Source of the DNA: Alistipes sp.
Lineage (GTDB): Bacteria; Bacteroidota; Bacteroidia; Bacteroidales; Rikenellaceae
DNA length: 64,000 nt
Direction: 5' to 3'
Assembly (NCBI GenBank): GCA_017416915.1
Contig: JAFQAN010000006.1
Coordinates: forward strand, 50,095-114,094
Shown piece by piece: positions 17,183-25,606 of this stretch. Under the pieces are notes generated by a model. It saw nothing but the letters and a program-made list of their open reading frames with translations, was not told where the DNA came from and made no database searches. The stretch's first letter is position 1; each line of letters begins with the position of its first letter. Made by a program: the position numbers and the translations under genes.

Positions 17183-17920
17183 TTATTCTTCGTCGCCCTC
17201 GTCGTCGCTCTCGGCCATTGTGGTATAGACGTTGGTAACGTCGTCGTCCTCTTCGAGATGCTCGATGAGCTTGTTCACAGCCTCGCGCTCCTCGGCTGAA
17301 AGCTCCTTTTGGTCGGTGGGGATACGTACCGACTCTCCCGATACAAGCTCGTAGCCCTTCTCCTCAATCCAGGTCTGAATCTGACCGAACGACTCGTACG
17401 CTGCATATACGGTAACCTCACCCTCCTCGGCGTAGAACTCATCGACACCAAAGTCAATCATCTCCAACTCCATCTCTTCGAGGTCGGCACCTGCTGTGGG
17501 CTTGAACTTAAATACGCACTTATGATCGAACATAAAGCCTACCGAGCCTGATGTACCAAGTGCGCCGCCATACTTGTTGAAGTACATACGCACCGAAGCG
17601 ACCGTACGGTTGGTGTTGTCGGTAGCTGTCTCAACCAATATTGCGATACCGTGAGGACCGTAGCCCTCGTATATCATCTCCTTATAGTCGGCAGAGTCCT
17701 TGTCGGTAGCTCGCTTGATGGCACGCTCTACATTCTCCTTGGGCATATTCTCAGCCTTGGCGTTCTGCATCAACAGACGCAAGCGGAGGTTTGTCGAGGG
17801 ATCGGGACCCGACGCCTTAACCGCCATCTCTATCTCCTTACCAATCTTCGTAAATACTCGCGCCATATGTCCCCAGCGCTTCATCTTTCTCGCCTTGCGA
17901 TACTCAAATGCTCTTCCCAT
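17183..17920 (-). CDS. YebC/PmpR-family transcriptional regulator or translation factor
   Basis: A 245-residue YebC/PmpR (TACO1-like) protein. It opens MGRAFEYRKARKMKRWGHMAR and carries the family core GPDPSTNLRLRLLMQNAKAENMPKENVERAIKRA and YEGYGPHGIAILVETATDN, ending in a very acidic tail. Members have been described as DNA-binding regulators and, for some, as ribosome-associated factors easing poly-proline translation; which applies here cannot be told. It heads the yebC-ileS transcript. Confidence 0.92.
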   Translation of the reverse strand: MGRAFEYRKARKMKRWGHMARVFTKIGKEIEMAVKASGPDPSTNLRLRLLMQNAKAENMPKENVERAIKRATDKDSADYKEMIYEGYGPHGIAILVETATDNTNRTVASVRMYFNKYGGALGTSGSVGFMFDHKCVFKFKPTAGADLEEMELEMIDFGVDEFYAEEGEVTVYAAYESFGQIQTWIEEKGYELVSGESVRIPTDQKELSAEEREAVNKLIEHLEEDDDVTNVYTTMAESDDEGDEE

Positions 17921-17980
17921 AATTTTGTAGTTTTACTATATTTTTGTTATCTATTACTCCTATATATATACACAATGGCG

Positions 17981-17988
17981 CAAAGATA
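17981..17988 (-). promoter_or_regulatory. Promoter -7 box for yebC-ileS
   Basis: On the minus strand TATCTTTG, 61 nt upstream of the YebC start codon. Divergent from the helicase promoter about 60 nt away. Confidence 0.55.
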
Positions 17989-18045
17989 CAAAAATTTTTG
18001 AAAAAATACACGCATTACCCACAATTCTGAGTTTGGCGCTCCATA

Positions 18046-18077
18046 TTGCGGCTTCTAACAAAAATTTAGTATCTTTG
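18046..18077 (+). promoter_or_regulatory. Promoter for the PcrA/UvrD helicase
   Basis: TTG (18046-18048), a 21-nt spacer, then TATCTTTG (18070-18077), a full Bacteroidota-type promoter. The start codon lies 22 nt downstream. Confidence 0.75.
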
Positions 18078-18098
18078 TACTCTAAACCTTAGACGAGA

Positions 18099-20573
18099 AT
18101 GTACGAAGATATACTTGAAGGACTTAACCCCCCACAGCGTGAGGCTGTTACAAACTACGAGGGACCATCGCTAATCATCGCGGGCGCAGGCTCGGGAAAG
18201 ACACGTGTGCTTACCACGCGTATCGCCTATATGCTTGCAAACGGCGTTGCTCCAAGCTCGATATTGGCACTCACCTTCACCAATAAGGCGGCGCGCGAGA
18301 TGCGCGAACGTATCGAGAAGTTGGTGGGCGACAAGGCGCGTTTTATACGTATGGGTACGTTCCACTCCGTATTCTCGCGACTGCTCAGAGAGAATGCCGA
18401 GCGCATAGGCTTCCCTCAGAGCTACACCATCTATGAGTCAAACGACGCCAAGAACCTCATAAAGACCATCATAAAGGAGAAAAACCTATCCGACGACCGC
18501 TACAAGCCGCAGAATGTGGCAGCGCGTATCTCGATGGCGAAAAACTGCCTCATCACGCCTGGCGCATACATCGCCAACGCGGTGCTTATGGCAGAAGACA
18601 GGGAGATGCGCACACCCGAGATTGGCGATATATATGCCGAATACACAGCACGTTGCAAGCGTAACGGCGCTATGGACTTCGACGATTTGCTGTTGCAGAC
18701 AAACATCCTTTTGCGCGACGCCCCCGATGTCTTGGAGGGCTACCAGCAGCGATTCAAGTATATCTTGGTGGACGAGTATCAGGATACCAATATGGCGCAG
18801 TACCTCATCGTGCGCCGATTGGCACTCAACCACTCGAACGTATGTGTGGTGGGCGACGACGCGCAGAGTATCTACGCCTTCCGTGGTGCAAAGATAGAGA
18901 ATATACTCTCGTTTCAGCGCGACTACCCCACAGCCAAGGTCTATAAATTGGAGCAGAACTACCGCTCGACGCAGACCATCGTCGATGCCGCCAACTCGCT
19001 CATCAGCCACAACTCGCGCCGTCTCGAAAAGCGTTGCTTCTCGGCAGCCGACAAGGGCGAGAAGATACGCTTAGTGCGCGTTATGGAGGACCGCAGTGAG
19101 GCGTTGGAGGTAGCCATCGACATCAAAGACAAGATGCGAGAGGGGGCTTCGTACCGCGACTTCGCCATCCTCTACCGCACAAACAAGCAGCACGGTCTCT
19201 TCGAGCAGGCACTATCGAGCCGAGGCATACCCTACCGCGTATATCGCGGTATGTCGCTACTGGAACATAAGGACATACGCAATATGCTGGCATACCTGAG
19301 CCTTATCATCAACCCCAACGACGACGAGGCATTCAAGCGCATCATAAACTACCCTGCACGAGGCATCGGCGCAACGACCGTGGAGCGCATATCGCAACTC
19401 GCCGCAGAGCGTGGGCGCTCGATGTGGCACACCGTAGAGCTACTACAACAGGAGCTTGCCGCAGCATCGCCCAAAAGCCCCGAAGAGGCGCAGCAGCACG
19501 CCCTCATACGTACCGTAATACGCAAGGTGCAGGAGTTCGTGGCACTCATCAGCGAGCTGTCGTTGAAACGCTCGACAATGGGCGTTGCGGAGTTTGCTCA
19601 GGAGGTGATAACACGCTCGGGCATAATGCATCTGTTAGAGTCGGAGCAGAAGCCCGAGAACGACACCGCCAAAGACTACCTCGAACAGCTGCTGACGATG
19701 ATGAGCGCCTACGAGGAGGAGGTAGCGCGCGACGTGGAGGATGGCCTGCGCGACGAAAACGACAAGCCGACAATCGACGAGTGGATGCAGAATATGATGT
19801 TGCAGACCGACCAAGATACCGAGGATGATGACGACAAGGTTACGCTGATGACCGTACACTCTGCCAAGGGTCTCGAATACGACTACGTATATATCGTAGG
19901 TATGGAGGAGCAGCTATTCCCGTTGCAGCGTAGCACCGAGTCGCTGTCGGATTTGGAGGAGGAGCGACGACTCTTCTACGTGGCGCTGACACGCGCTCGC
20001 AAGGAGGCGATGCTCACCTTCTCGGAGACACGCCACGTGTGGAGCAAGACCGAAAATACGCAACCCAGCCGCTTCCTGCGCGACATCGACAAGCAGTACC
20101 TCGACGCCAACTTTGACATCGAAGAGCTATCGGGACGTAGCCGCTGTGAGCGCGCCTTGCGCGGTATGGATGACGATGATGAGAGGTCCACACGCTTCGA
20201 CGAGCTGCGCCGCCGTAACACCCCTTCGGGCAGCTACGGCACACGTAGCAGTGGCGACAGGCTCTTTGCGCATCGCAGCAGCCCTGCACAACCAGCAGCA
20301 CCACGCCCCGAGATTATCTCGACACCCGCGCCCCTCGACCCCGCAAAGGCGGGTATGCGCAAGGTGGCGGTACGTCCGCGCACGGAGATACAACACGACG
20401 ACCTTGGAGTGTGCGCTTATAGCGCTGGCGAGCGTGTCGAGCATCCGAAGTTCGGCGTCGGCACAGTGGAGCGTGTCGAGCCATTAGCAACGGACCACAA
20501 GGTGGTGGTGATGTTCGATAAGTTCGGCAGCAAGACGCTACTTGCCAAGTTCGCGAAACTCAACAAATTATAG
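18099..20573 (+). CDS. pcrA: PcrA/UvrD-type ATP-dependent 3'-5' DNA helicase
   Basis: An 824-residue SF1A helicase. Motif I is GAGSGKTRVLTTR (about 30-42), motif II DEYQDTN (about 225), motif IV/V region LTFSE and VTLMTVHSAKGLEYDYV (about 585). The C terminus has a linker rich in Arg/Pro/Ser followed by a Tudor-like tail (GERVEHPKFGVGTVERV) typical of PcrA, which contacts RNA polymerase. It removes RecA filaments and acts in repair and replication-transcription conflicts. Length is slightly above the family norm owing to the linker. It starts a run of same-strand genes. Confidence 0.94.
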   Translation: MYEDILEGLNPPQREAVTNYEGPSLIIAGAGSGKTRVLTTRIAYMLANGVAPSSILALTFTNKAAREMRERIEKLVGDKARFIRMGTFHSVFSRLLRENAERIGFPQSYTIYESNDAKNLIKTIIKEKNLSDDRYKPQNVAARISMAKNCLITPGAYIANAVLMAEDREMRTPEIGDIYAEYTARCKRNGAMDFDDLLLQTNILLRDAPDVLEGYQQRFKYILVDEYQDTNMAQYLIVRRLALNHSNVCVVGDDAQSIYAFRGAKIENILSFQRDYPTAKVYKLEQNYRSTQTIVDAANSLISHNSRRLEKRCFSAADKGEKIRLVRVMEDRSEALEVAIDIKDKMREGASYRDFAILYRTNKQHGLFEQALSSRGIPYRVYRGMSLLEHKDIRNMLAYLSLIINPNDDEAFKRIINYPARGIGATTVERISQLAAERGRSMWHTVELLQQELAAASPKSPEEAQQHALIRTVIRKVQEFVALISELSLKRSTMGVAEFAQEVITRSGIMHLLESEQKPENDTAKDYLEQLLTMMSAYEEEVARDVEDGLRDENDKPTIDEWMQNMMLQTDQDTEDDDDKVTLMTVHSAKGLEYDYVYIVGMEEQLFPLQRSTESLSDLEEERRLFYVALTRARKEAMLTFSETRHVWSKTENTQPSRFLRDIDKQYLDANFDIEELSGRSRCERALRGMDDDDERSTRFDELRRRNTPSGSYGTRSSGDRLFAHRSSPAQPAAPRPEIISTPAPLDPAKAGMRKVAVRPRTEIQHDDLGVCAYSAGERVEHPKFGVGTVERVEPLATDHKVVVMFDKFGSKTLLAKFAKLNKL

Positions 20574-20603
20574 GCAGTTTTAACACAACTACGAATATAT
20601 CGA

Positions 20604-21548
20604 GTGATTATGCAGAGTCCAGAGGTCGTAGTATCGGTGGTGATGACCACCTACAACCACGAGGCATTCCTCGCAGAGGCTATCGAGAGTGTGTTGCGCC
20701 AGCGCACCACATTTCGCTACGAGATAGTCATCGGCGAGGATTGCAGCACCGACCGCACCTTGGAGTTGGCACAACGCTACGCTGCCAACCACCCCGACAT
20801 CGTACGCATCGTGCGCTCGGAGAGGAATGTGGGTTGGCGCGCCAACTACCGACGCACGATAGCTGCCGCCAAGGGACGTTACATCGCCCTGCTTGACGGC
20901 GACGATATGTTCATCGACGACGACAAGCTACAACGTCAAGTCGAGCTGTTGGAGGCGGACAGCACGGTAGGTATGTGCTACACACGCTCGATACGCCGCG
21001 ACGAGAGGGGCAACGAAACGATATACCCCGAGGGTCCGTGCCACACCTCGTTTGACGAGATGTTGCGCCGCAACCCCGCCGAGAACTGCACCGTAGTAGC
21101 CCGCCGCGACCTTGTGGAGCAGTACTACTCGGAGATTCGCCCCGACCTACACGACGAGTGGCTTACCGACGACCTACCTATGTGGTTGTGGTTTGCTGCC
21201 ACGAGCCGCTACGCCGCCATAGATAAGCCAATGGCAGTACACCGCGTACTGACATACAGCGTGAGCCACAGCCCCGACTATCGCCGAAAGATAGCCTTCT
21301 GCGACTCACTCAGCGAGATAAGCCTCTGGTATGACGAGCGTTACAACAGCTGCCGCCTACGCCGCGAACTGCTGCGTTCGAAGCAGAATACCGCCCTATG
21401 GGTACTATCCTACAATGGTAGCGTCGGTGAATACCTGAGGCGCTGGTGGAGCGATGTGCGTCGCTCACCACGACTGATGTTTAACATTGCCTCATACGGC
21501 CTCTTCGTAAAGAAGGTAGCGTGGCGTATGTGGCGCAAACAGAGTTAG
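20604..21548 (+). CDS. Family 2 glycosyltransferase
   Basis: A 314-residue GT-A fold enzyme. The N terminus has VVSVVMTTYNHEAFLAEAIES and the nucleotide-sugar binding region EDCSTDRT, and the metal-binding DxD motif is ALLDGDD (about 98). The probable catalytic region is around NCTVVARRDL. The C-terminal part is basic. It likely adds a sugar to a surface glycan. Substrate is unknown, and there is no glycan cluster nearby, since the neighbours are repair genes. It is 30 nt downstream of the helicase and 4 nt upstream of endonuclease III, so it is probably in the same transcript. Confidence 0.88.
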   Translation: MIMQSPEVVVSVVMTTYNHEAFLAEAIESVLRQRTTFRYEIVIGEDCSTDRTLELAQRYAANHPDIVRIVRSERNVGWRANYRRTIAAAKGRYIALLDGDDMFIDDDKLQRQVELLEADSTVGMCYTRSIRRDERGNETIYPEGPCHTSFDEMLRRNPAENCTVVARRDLVEQYYSEIRPDLHDEWLTDDLPMWLWFAATSRYAAIDKPMAVHRVLTYSVSHSPDYRRKIAFCDSLSEISLWYDERYNSCRLRRELLRSKQNTALWVLSYNGSVGEYLRRWWSDVRRSPRLMFNIASYGLFVKKVAWRMWRKQS

Positions 21549-21552
21549 TTGA

Positions 21553-22218
21553 ATGACTACAAAAGAGCGTTTTAGTGCCGTCGAGGAGTACTTCCTAAAA
21601 GCTATGCCCGAGGCGTCGAGTGAGCTGAACTTCAACACCCCCTTTGAGCTGCTTGTGGCTGTGGTACTATCGGCGCAGTGTACCGACAAACGGGTAAATT
21701 TGACCACCCCCGCACTCTTTGCCGCCTACCCCACTGCCGAGGCGATGGCAAAGGCGACACCCGAGCAGATTTACCAAATAATACGCAGCATATCGTACCC
21801 CAATAACAAGGCGCGACACCTGGTTGCCCTCGCGCGCGACATCGTGGAGCGCTTCGGCGGCGAGGTACCCCGCGACGGCGAGGCGTTGGAGTCGCTGCCA
21901 GGCGTAGGACGCAAGACCGCCAACGTGGTGGGTGCTGTGCTATGGGGCAGAGAGGTGATGCCCGTCGATACCCACGTCTTCCGCGTGGCAGCGCGCTTGG
22001 GTCTGAGCCGCAATGCCCGTACACCCCTTGCCACCGAGCGACAACTCGAAGCGGGATTTCGCAAGGAGCTGTTACCCTTGGCGCACCACTGGCTAATACT
22101 GCACGGTCGCTACACCTGCACAGCACGTAAGCCCAAGTGTGCGAGCTGCGCTCTTAGTGCTATCTGCCGACACTACACCGCAGAGCAGCGTAAAAATGCA
22201 AAAATGGAGAATAAATAA
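21553..22218 (+). CDS. nth: Endonuclease III, DNA glycosylase/AP lyase
   Basis: A 221-residue HhH-GPD glycosylase removing oxidised pyrimidines and cutting AP sites. The helix-hairpin-helix is in LESLPGVGRKTANVV (about 115-128) with the catalytic Lys, and the conserved Asp follows in VDTHVFRV. The 4Fe-4S cluster motif C-X6-C-X2-C-X5-C is complete in CTARKPKCASCALSAIC. The length is standard. The stop codon lies 4 nt before the start of the protease gene. Confidence 0.96.
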   Translation: MTTKERFSAVEEYFLKAMPEASSELNFNTPFELLVAVVLSAQCTDKRVNLTTPALFAAYPTAEAMAKATPEQIYQIIRSISYPNNKARHLVALARDIVERFGGEVPRDGEALESLPGVGRKTANVVGAVLWGREVMPVDTHVFRVAARLGLSRNARTPLATERQLEAGFRKELLPLAHHWLILHGRYTCTARKPKCASCALSAICRHYTAEQRKNAKMENK

Positions 22219-22222
22219 TACG

Positions 22223-23701
22223 ATGAATATGAGCAGATTACATATTGCAATATACGCTATTGCCGCCTCTGTTGCGGTTGGCTGCACCAACTATGGCGGC
22301 AACTACTTCCCCGATGATAAGCCGTCGGGCGGTGGGCAGCAAAGCGACGACTTGGCGATAATCAACTACATCGACCAGCGCTTGGAGGAGGAGTACTACT
22401 GGTTGGACGAGGTGAAGGAGAAGAGCGCCACCTTCAACCGCCGTCTGCCGTGGGAGGAGTACCTCAAAGCCTCGCTATCGAAGCTAACAACCAATAGCGA
22501 CGACGGCTACTACAACCACAACGGTCAGCGTTACTACTACTCGTTCATCCGCGAGGATGTATCGACACGTGCGCAGACCTCGGGCTACGGCATATCGCTG
22601 CACTACACGCTATTAGCGCTCGACCAGACACGTCTCGGCATCGCCGTAGAGTGGGTATATGAGGGTACTCCCGCCGCCGAGAGTGGCATACGACGTGGCG
22701 ACATCATCGTTAAGTACAACAACGCCAACATCACGCGCGACAACTATATGACGGTATTCAACGCCATACAAAATGGCACGGGTGGCACGATACATCTTAT
22801 GTTGCAACGCCAGCTCACGGTCGAGGGCGAAGAAAACTCGTTCAACACCCAGATAGATGTGGCAACATACGCCCCCAGCCCCGTGGTATTCAGTAGCGTT
22901 AATGAGGAGTACGGCACGAAGATAGGATACTTGGTATATACGTCGTTCGACACGGAGTACGACGAGGAGCTACTATCGACACTGCAAGGGTTTCAGACCG
23001 AGGGCATTGAGGCGCTAATTTTGGACCTAAGATGCAATAGCGGAGGCAATATCATATCGGCAATAAAGCTCGTCTCGGCAATCCTCGGCACAGAGTATAA
23101 CGAACGACTGTTGTGTGAGGTGCGCCGCAACCCGCTCAACAGCCGAGCAGAGGCAAGCACCGAATTTCTGTTGGAGGATGTGGGTGTGGCACTAAACCTA
23201 CGAGAGGTTACGATTATCTGCTCCGAGAACTCGGCGTCGGCATCTGAGATGGTCATCGAGGGTCTTAGAGGCTTGGACATCCCCGTAAAGTTAGTGGGCA
23301 ACCGCACCGAGGGTAAAAACTGCGGTATGGATGTTTCGTACCGAACAATAAACGGCACCCACTTGGAGTATGCGCCCATTACCTTTATGTGCTTCAATGC
23401 CAAGGGTTTCGGCGATTTTGGCGAGGGCATCGAACCCGACATCAACATCTCGACAGAGAACAGCCTCGACCTTACCGACAAGAACTACCCGCTGCCTCGC
23501 TGCACGTGGGGAGGCAGTGGCGATGCGGCATACGTTGCAGCGCTCGCAATGACGCTCAACATCGACAGCACGACAACCTCACAGAGCAATGTGCCAGCCT
23601 CGCTCCTAACAACTCTCCTTGCCACAAGCGAAGAGTGCCGCTACGACGAGGTATCGCTGCCGCGTAGGTTTATCGGCACACGTATTATCGTCGAGGAGTA
23701 G
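22223..23701 (+). CDS. S41-family C-terminal processing protease, lipoprotein
   Basis: A 492-residue lipoprotein (lipobox ending VAVGC, about residue 21) with an S41 peptidase layout. An N-terminal cap (about 40-130) precedes a PDZ domain (about 150-235, GTPAAESGIRRGDIIVKYN), followed by the protease core. The catalytic Ser is in SENSASASEMVIEG (about 345), and the Lys is in VGNRTEGKNCG (about 370). It probably cleaves envelope proteins on the periplasmic side. The start at 22223 was chosen because it begins the signal peptide and lies just after the nth stop. An upstream in-frame Met lies inside nth. Confidence 0.88.
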   Translation: MNMSRLHIAIYAIAASVAVGCTNYGGNYFPDDKPSGGGQQSDDLAIINYIDQRLEEEYYWLDEVKEKSATFNRRLPWEEYLKASLSKLTTNSDDGYYNHNGQRYYYSFIREDVSTRAQTSGYGISLHYTLLALDQTRLGIAVEWVYEGTPAAESGIRRGDIIVKYNNANITRDNYMTVFNAIQNGTGGTIHLMLQRQLTVEGEENSFNTQIDVATYAPSPVVFSSVNEEYGTKIGYLVYTSFDTEYDEELLSTLQGFQTEGIEALILDLRCNSGGNIISAIKLVSAILGTEYNERLLCEVRRNPLNSRAEASTEFLLEDVGVALNLREVTIICSENSASASEMVIEGLRGLDIPVKLVGNRTEGKNCGMDVSYRTINGTHLEYAPITFMCFNAKGFGDFGEGIEPDINISTENSLDLTDKNYPLPRCTWGGSGDAAYVAALAMTLNIDSTTTSQSNVPASLLTTLLATSEECRYDEVSLPRRFIGTRIIVEE

Positions 23702-23806
23702 AGCATCGCAGGTATGCTGCACCATTTCACGGCACGATTTGGGCGCTTCACCTCGCATAATTGAACATTTCGCACTACAACGCGACTAAAATTCATAAAT
23801 TTATAC

Positions 23807-23814
23807 TATCTTTG
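23807..23814 (+). promoter_or_regulatory. Promoter -7 box for the Ser-rich lipoprotein
   Basis: TATCTTTG in the 300-nt gap between the protease and the lipoprotein gene. It would give a leader of about 180 nt. No clear -33 TTG. Confidence 0.55.
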
Positions 23815-23819
23815 TATTA

Positions 23820-23886
23820 AGCAAGGGTGTATAACCTGTTTATTGGTCGGAAATTTGCGACTCGCACATACCGAAGAGTCCTTGCT
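23820..23886 (+). promoter_or_regulatory. Structured 5' leader of the Ser-rich lipoprotein transcript
   Basis: AGCAAGG at the predicted transcript start (23820-23826) pairs with CCTTGCT (23880-23886), closing a 67-nt domain. No known riboswitch consensus is recognised. The rest of the gap (23702-23806 and 23887-24001) holds nothing else I can name. Confidence 0.35.
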
Positions 23887-24001
23887 AAACGTTTATTAAT
23901 AGAGGGTTGCCACAGAGGACTGCGTGATGGTTGCACCCAAAAGGGATATGCACAACGACAGTTTTTGATTACGGCACACTAAACGATAAGGAGATTAAGT
24001 T

Positions 24002-25540
24002 ATGAGACGACTACTAAGTATTTTTGCAATTGGTGCATCGGCAGTGCTGTTGCACGGTTGTACGGCGATGTTTAACTCGTCGTCGTATGGTTCGAGCGAT
24101 CTCTACCGTACCGACAACCGCGTGGAGGTTGCCAACCGTCTGCGCGCCGAAGCTGAGGCAGAGCGCGCCGAGGCAGAGGCACGTCGCGCACAGTGGGAGG
24201 CACGTCAGGCAGAGGCAGCAGCAAACCGCGCCGAAGCGGACTACTACGCCTCGTTCAACGATGAGCCTAACTTCAACAATATCGTCGTAAACGACTACAA
24301 TAGCGCCTATGCTCGCCGCTTGTATGGCTTCCAGTCGCCGACCTACCGTATGCCGTCGAGCTACTACGACTTAGTTGGTAGCAGCGCGATGTTCTACGCC
24401 ACGGCGTACGACCCCGCGTTCTACAATGTGATGGTATCGGGCAATCAGGTATGGGTAGAGCCTAAGTACATTACCTCGATGTTTGGCTCGTGGGGTGCTA
24501 CCAACATATCGTTCGGCATCTATGCGTCGCCGTGGACCTTCGGTTGGAGCTACCGCGTAGATCCGTTCTACTACTCGTGGTGGGGTTATCCGCACTACTC
24601 GTGGTACGACTGGAACTGGACGTTGTGCTACAACCCGTGGCACAACCACTACTACGACTGGTGGTATGGTGGCTACTATCCTGGGTATCCGCACCATCCT
24701 TACCACCCGCACAACCCGCCGCGTCCGCCACAGCACCGTCCGCAGCCTGGTCACGGACCCGACTACCGTCCTGGACACGGTCCTACGGGTTCGGGAGCGT
24801 CGTCGGGACCCAACTATAACCTGAACGGTAACCGCGAGACGACCGCATCACGTTATACGTCGCCCACGACAAACCGCAACTTCGGTGCAAGCACGACAAC
24901 ACGTCCTTCGGCATCGACAGGCTCAACATCGACGGGTATATATGGAGGCAACGACCGCCCGAGCAGTTCGTCGAATAGCTCGTCGCGCGACAACCTCAAC
25001 AATAAGAGCAATATGTTTGATAGCAACACCCGTTTCGACGGCACGGTGAGCAATAAGGCTACCACGAACAATGGTAACTACTCGTTTAGCACATCCTCAT
25101 CGTCGAGTAACAGTGTTAGTGGCTCGGGCAGTAGCGCAACGAACACGACGAACAATAAGAATACGAGTAATTTCCGTCAGGGTACATCGTCGAGTCGCAA
25201 CAACACCTCGACAGGCTCGTCAAAGGTGTCGTCGGGCAGCAGCAGCTCGTCATCAAAGGTAACGGGAGGTAGCACCTCAACACGTCGCGGTGGCAGCAGT
25301 AGCGTCTCGTCAGGCTCGTCGAGCAAGTCTTCAAGCTCGTCGTACCGCTCGGGCTCTTCGTCGCGTAGCTCTTCATCATCAAGCAGATCGTCAAGTTTCT
25401 CGCAGAAAGCGTCTAACTCGTACCGCTCGACAATATCTACAACCTCTCGTTCGGGCAGCAGCATCGGCAGCTCGGGAGGAGGTTTCAGCTCGGGCAGTTC
25501 ACGCTCGGGAGGTGGTGGCAGCACATCATCGCGTCGCTAA
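24002..25540 (+). CDS. Ser-rich lipoprotein with Ala/Glu/Arg coiled coil and Tyr/Trp-rich core
   Basis: A 512-residue lipoprotein (lipobox LLHGC, Cys about 20). A short helix rich in AEAERAEAEARRAQWEARQ (about 45-80) precedes a region unusually rich in Tyr and Trp (about 160-235, e.g. WSYRVDPFYYSWWGYP), then a His/Pro-rich linker (about 235-265) and a low-complexity tail of about 230 residues dominated by Ser, Thr, Asn and Gly. I do not recognise a catalytic domain. It could be a surface-exposed structural or matrix protein. Bacteroides homologues carry vague labels, as I recall, so function is open. Confidence 0.75.
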   Translation: MRRLLSIFAIGASAVLLHGCTAMFNSSSYGSSDLYRTDNRVEVANRLRAEAEAERAEAEARRAQWEARQAEAAANRAEADYYASFNDEPNFNNIVVNDYNSAYARRLYGFQSPTYRMPSSYYDLVGSSAMFYATAYDPAFYNVMVSGNQVWVEPKYITSMFGSWGATNISFGIYASPWTFGWSYRVDPFYYSWWGYPHYSWYDWNWTLCYNPWHNHYYDWWYGGYYPGYPHHPYHPHNPPRPPQHRPQPGHGPDYRPGHGPTGSGASSGPNYNLNGNRETTASRYTSPTTNRNFGASTTTRPSASTGSTSTGIYGGNDRPSSSSNSSSRDNLNNKSNMFDSNTRFDGTVSNKATTNNGNYSFSTSSSSSNSVSGSGSSATNTTNNKNTSNFRQGTSSSRNNTSTGSSKVSSGSSSSSSKVTGGSTSTRRGGSSSVSSGSSSKSSSSSYRSGSSSRSSSSSSRSSSFSQKASNSYRSTISTTSRSGSSIGSSGGGFSSGSSRSGGGGSTSSRR

Positions 25541-25551
25541 ATAGCAATACG

Positions 25552-25578
25552 GGAGTATGTCATCGGATGGCATACTCC
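25552..25578 (+). terminator. Hairpin after the Ser-rich lipoprotein
   Basis: An 8-bp stem GGAGTATG/CATACTCC with an 11-nt loop, followed by TTGATTATA. A plausible weak terminator between two envelope genes. Confidence 0.5.
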
Positions 25579-25606
25579 TTGATTATAACCGATAAAAGAG
25601 AAAACT

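Noticed and set aside
22139-22222. Earlier start of the S41 protease inside nth
   Set aside because: The signal peptide and lipobox begin after 22223, and the extension would overlap the Fe-S cluster codons of nth.
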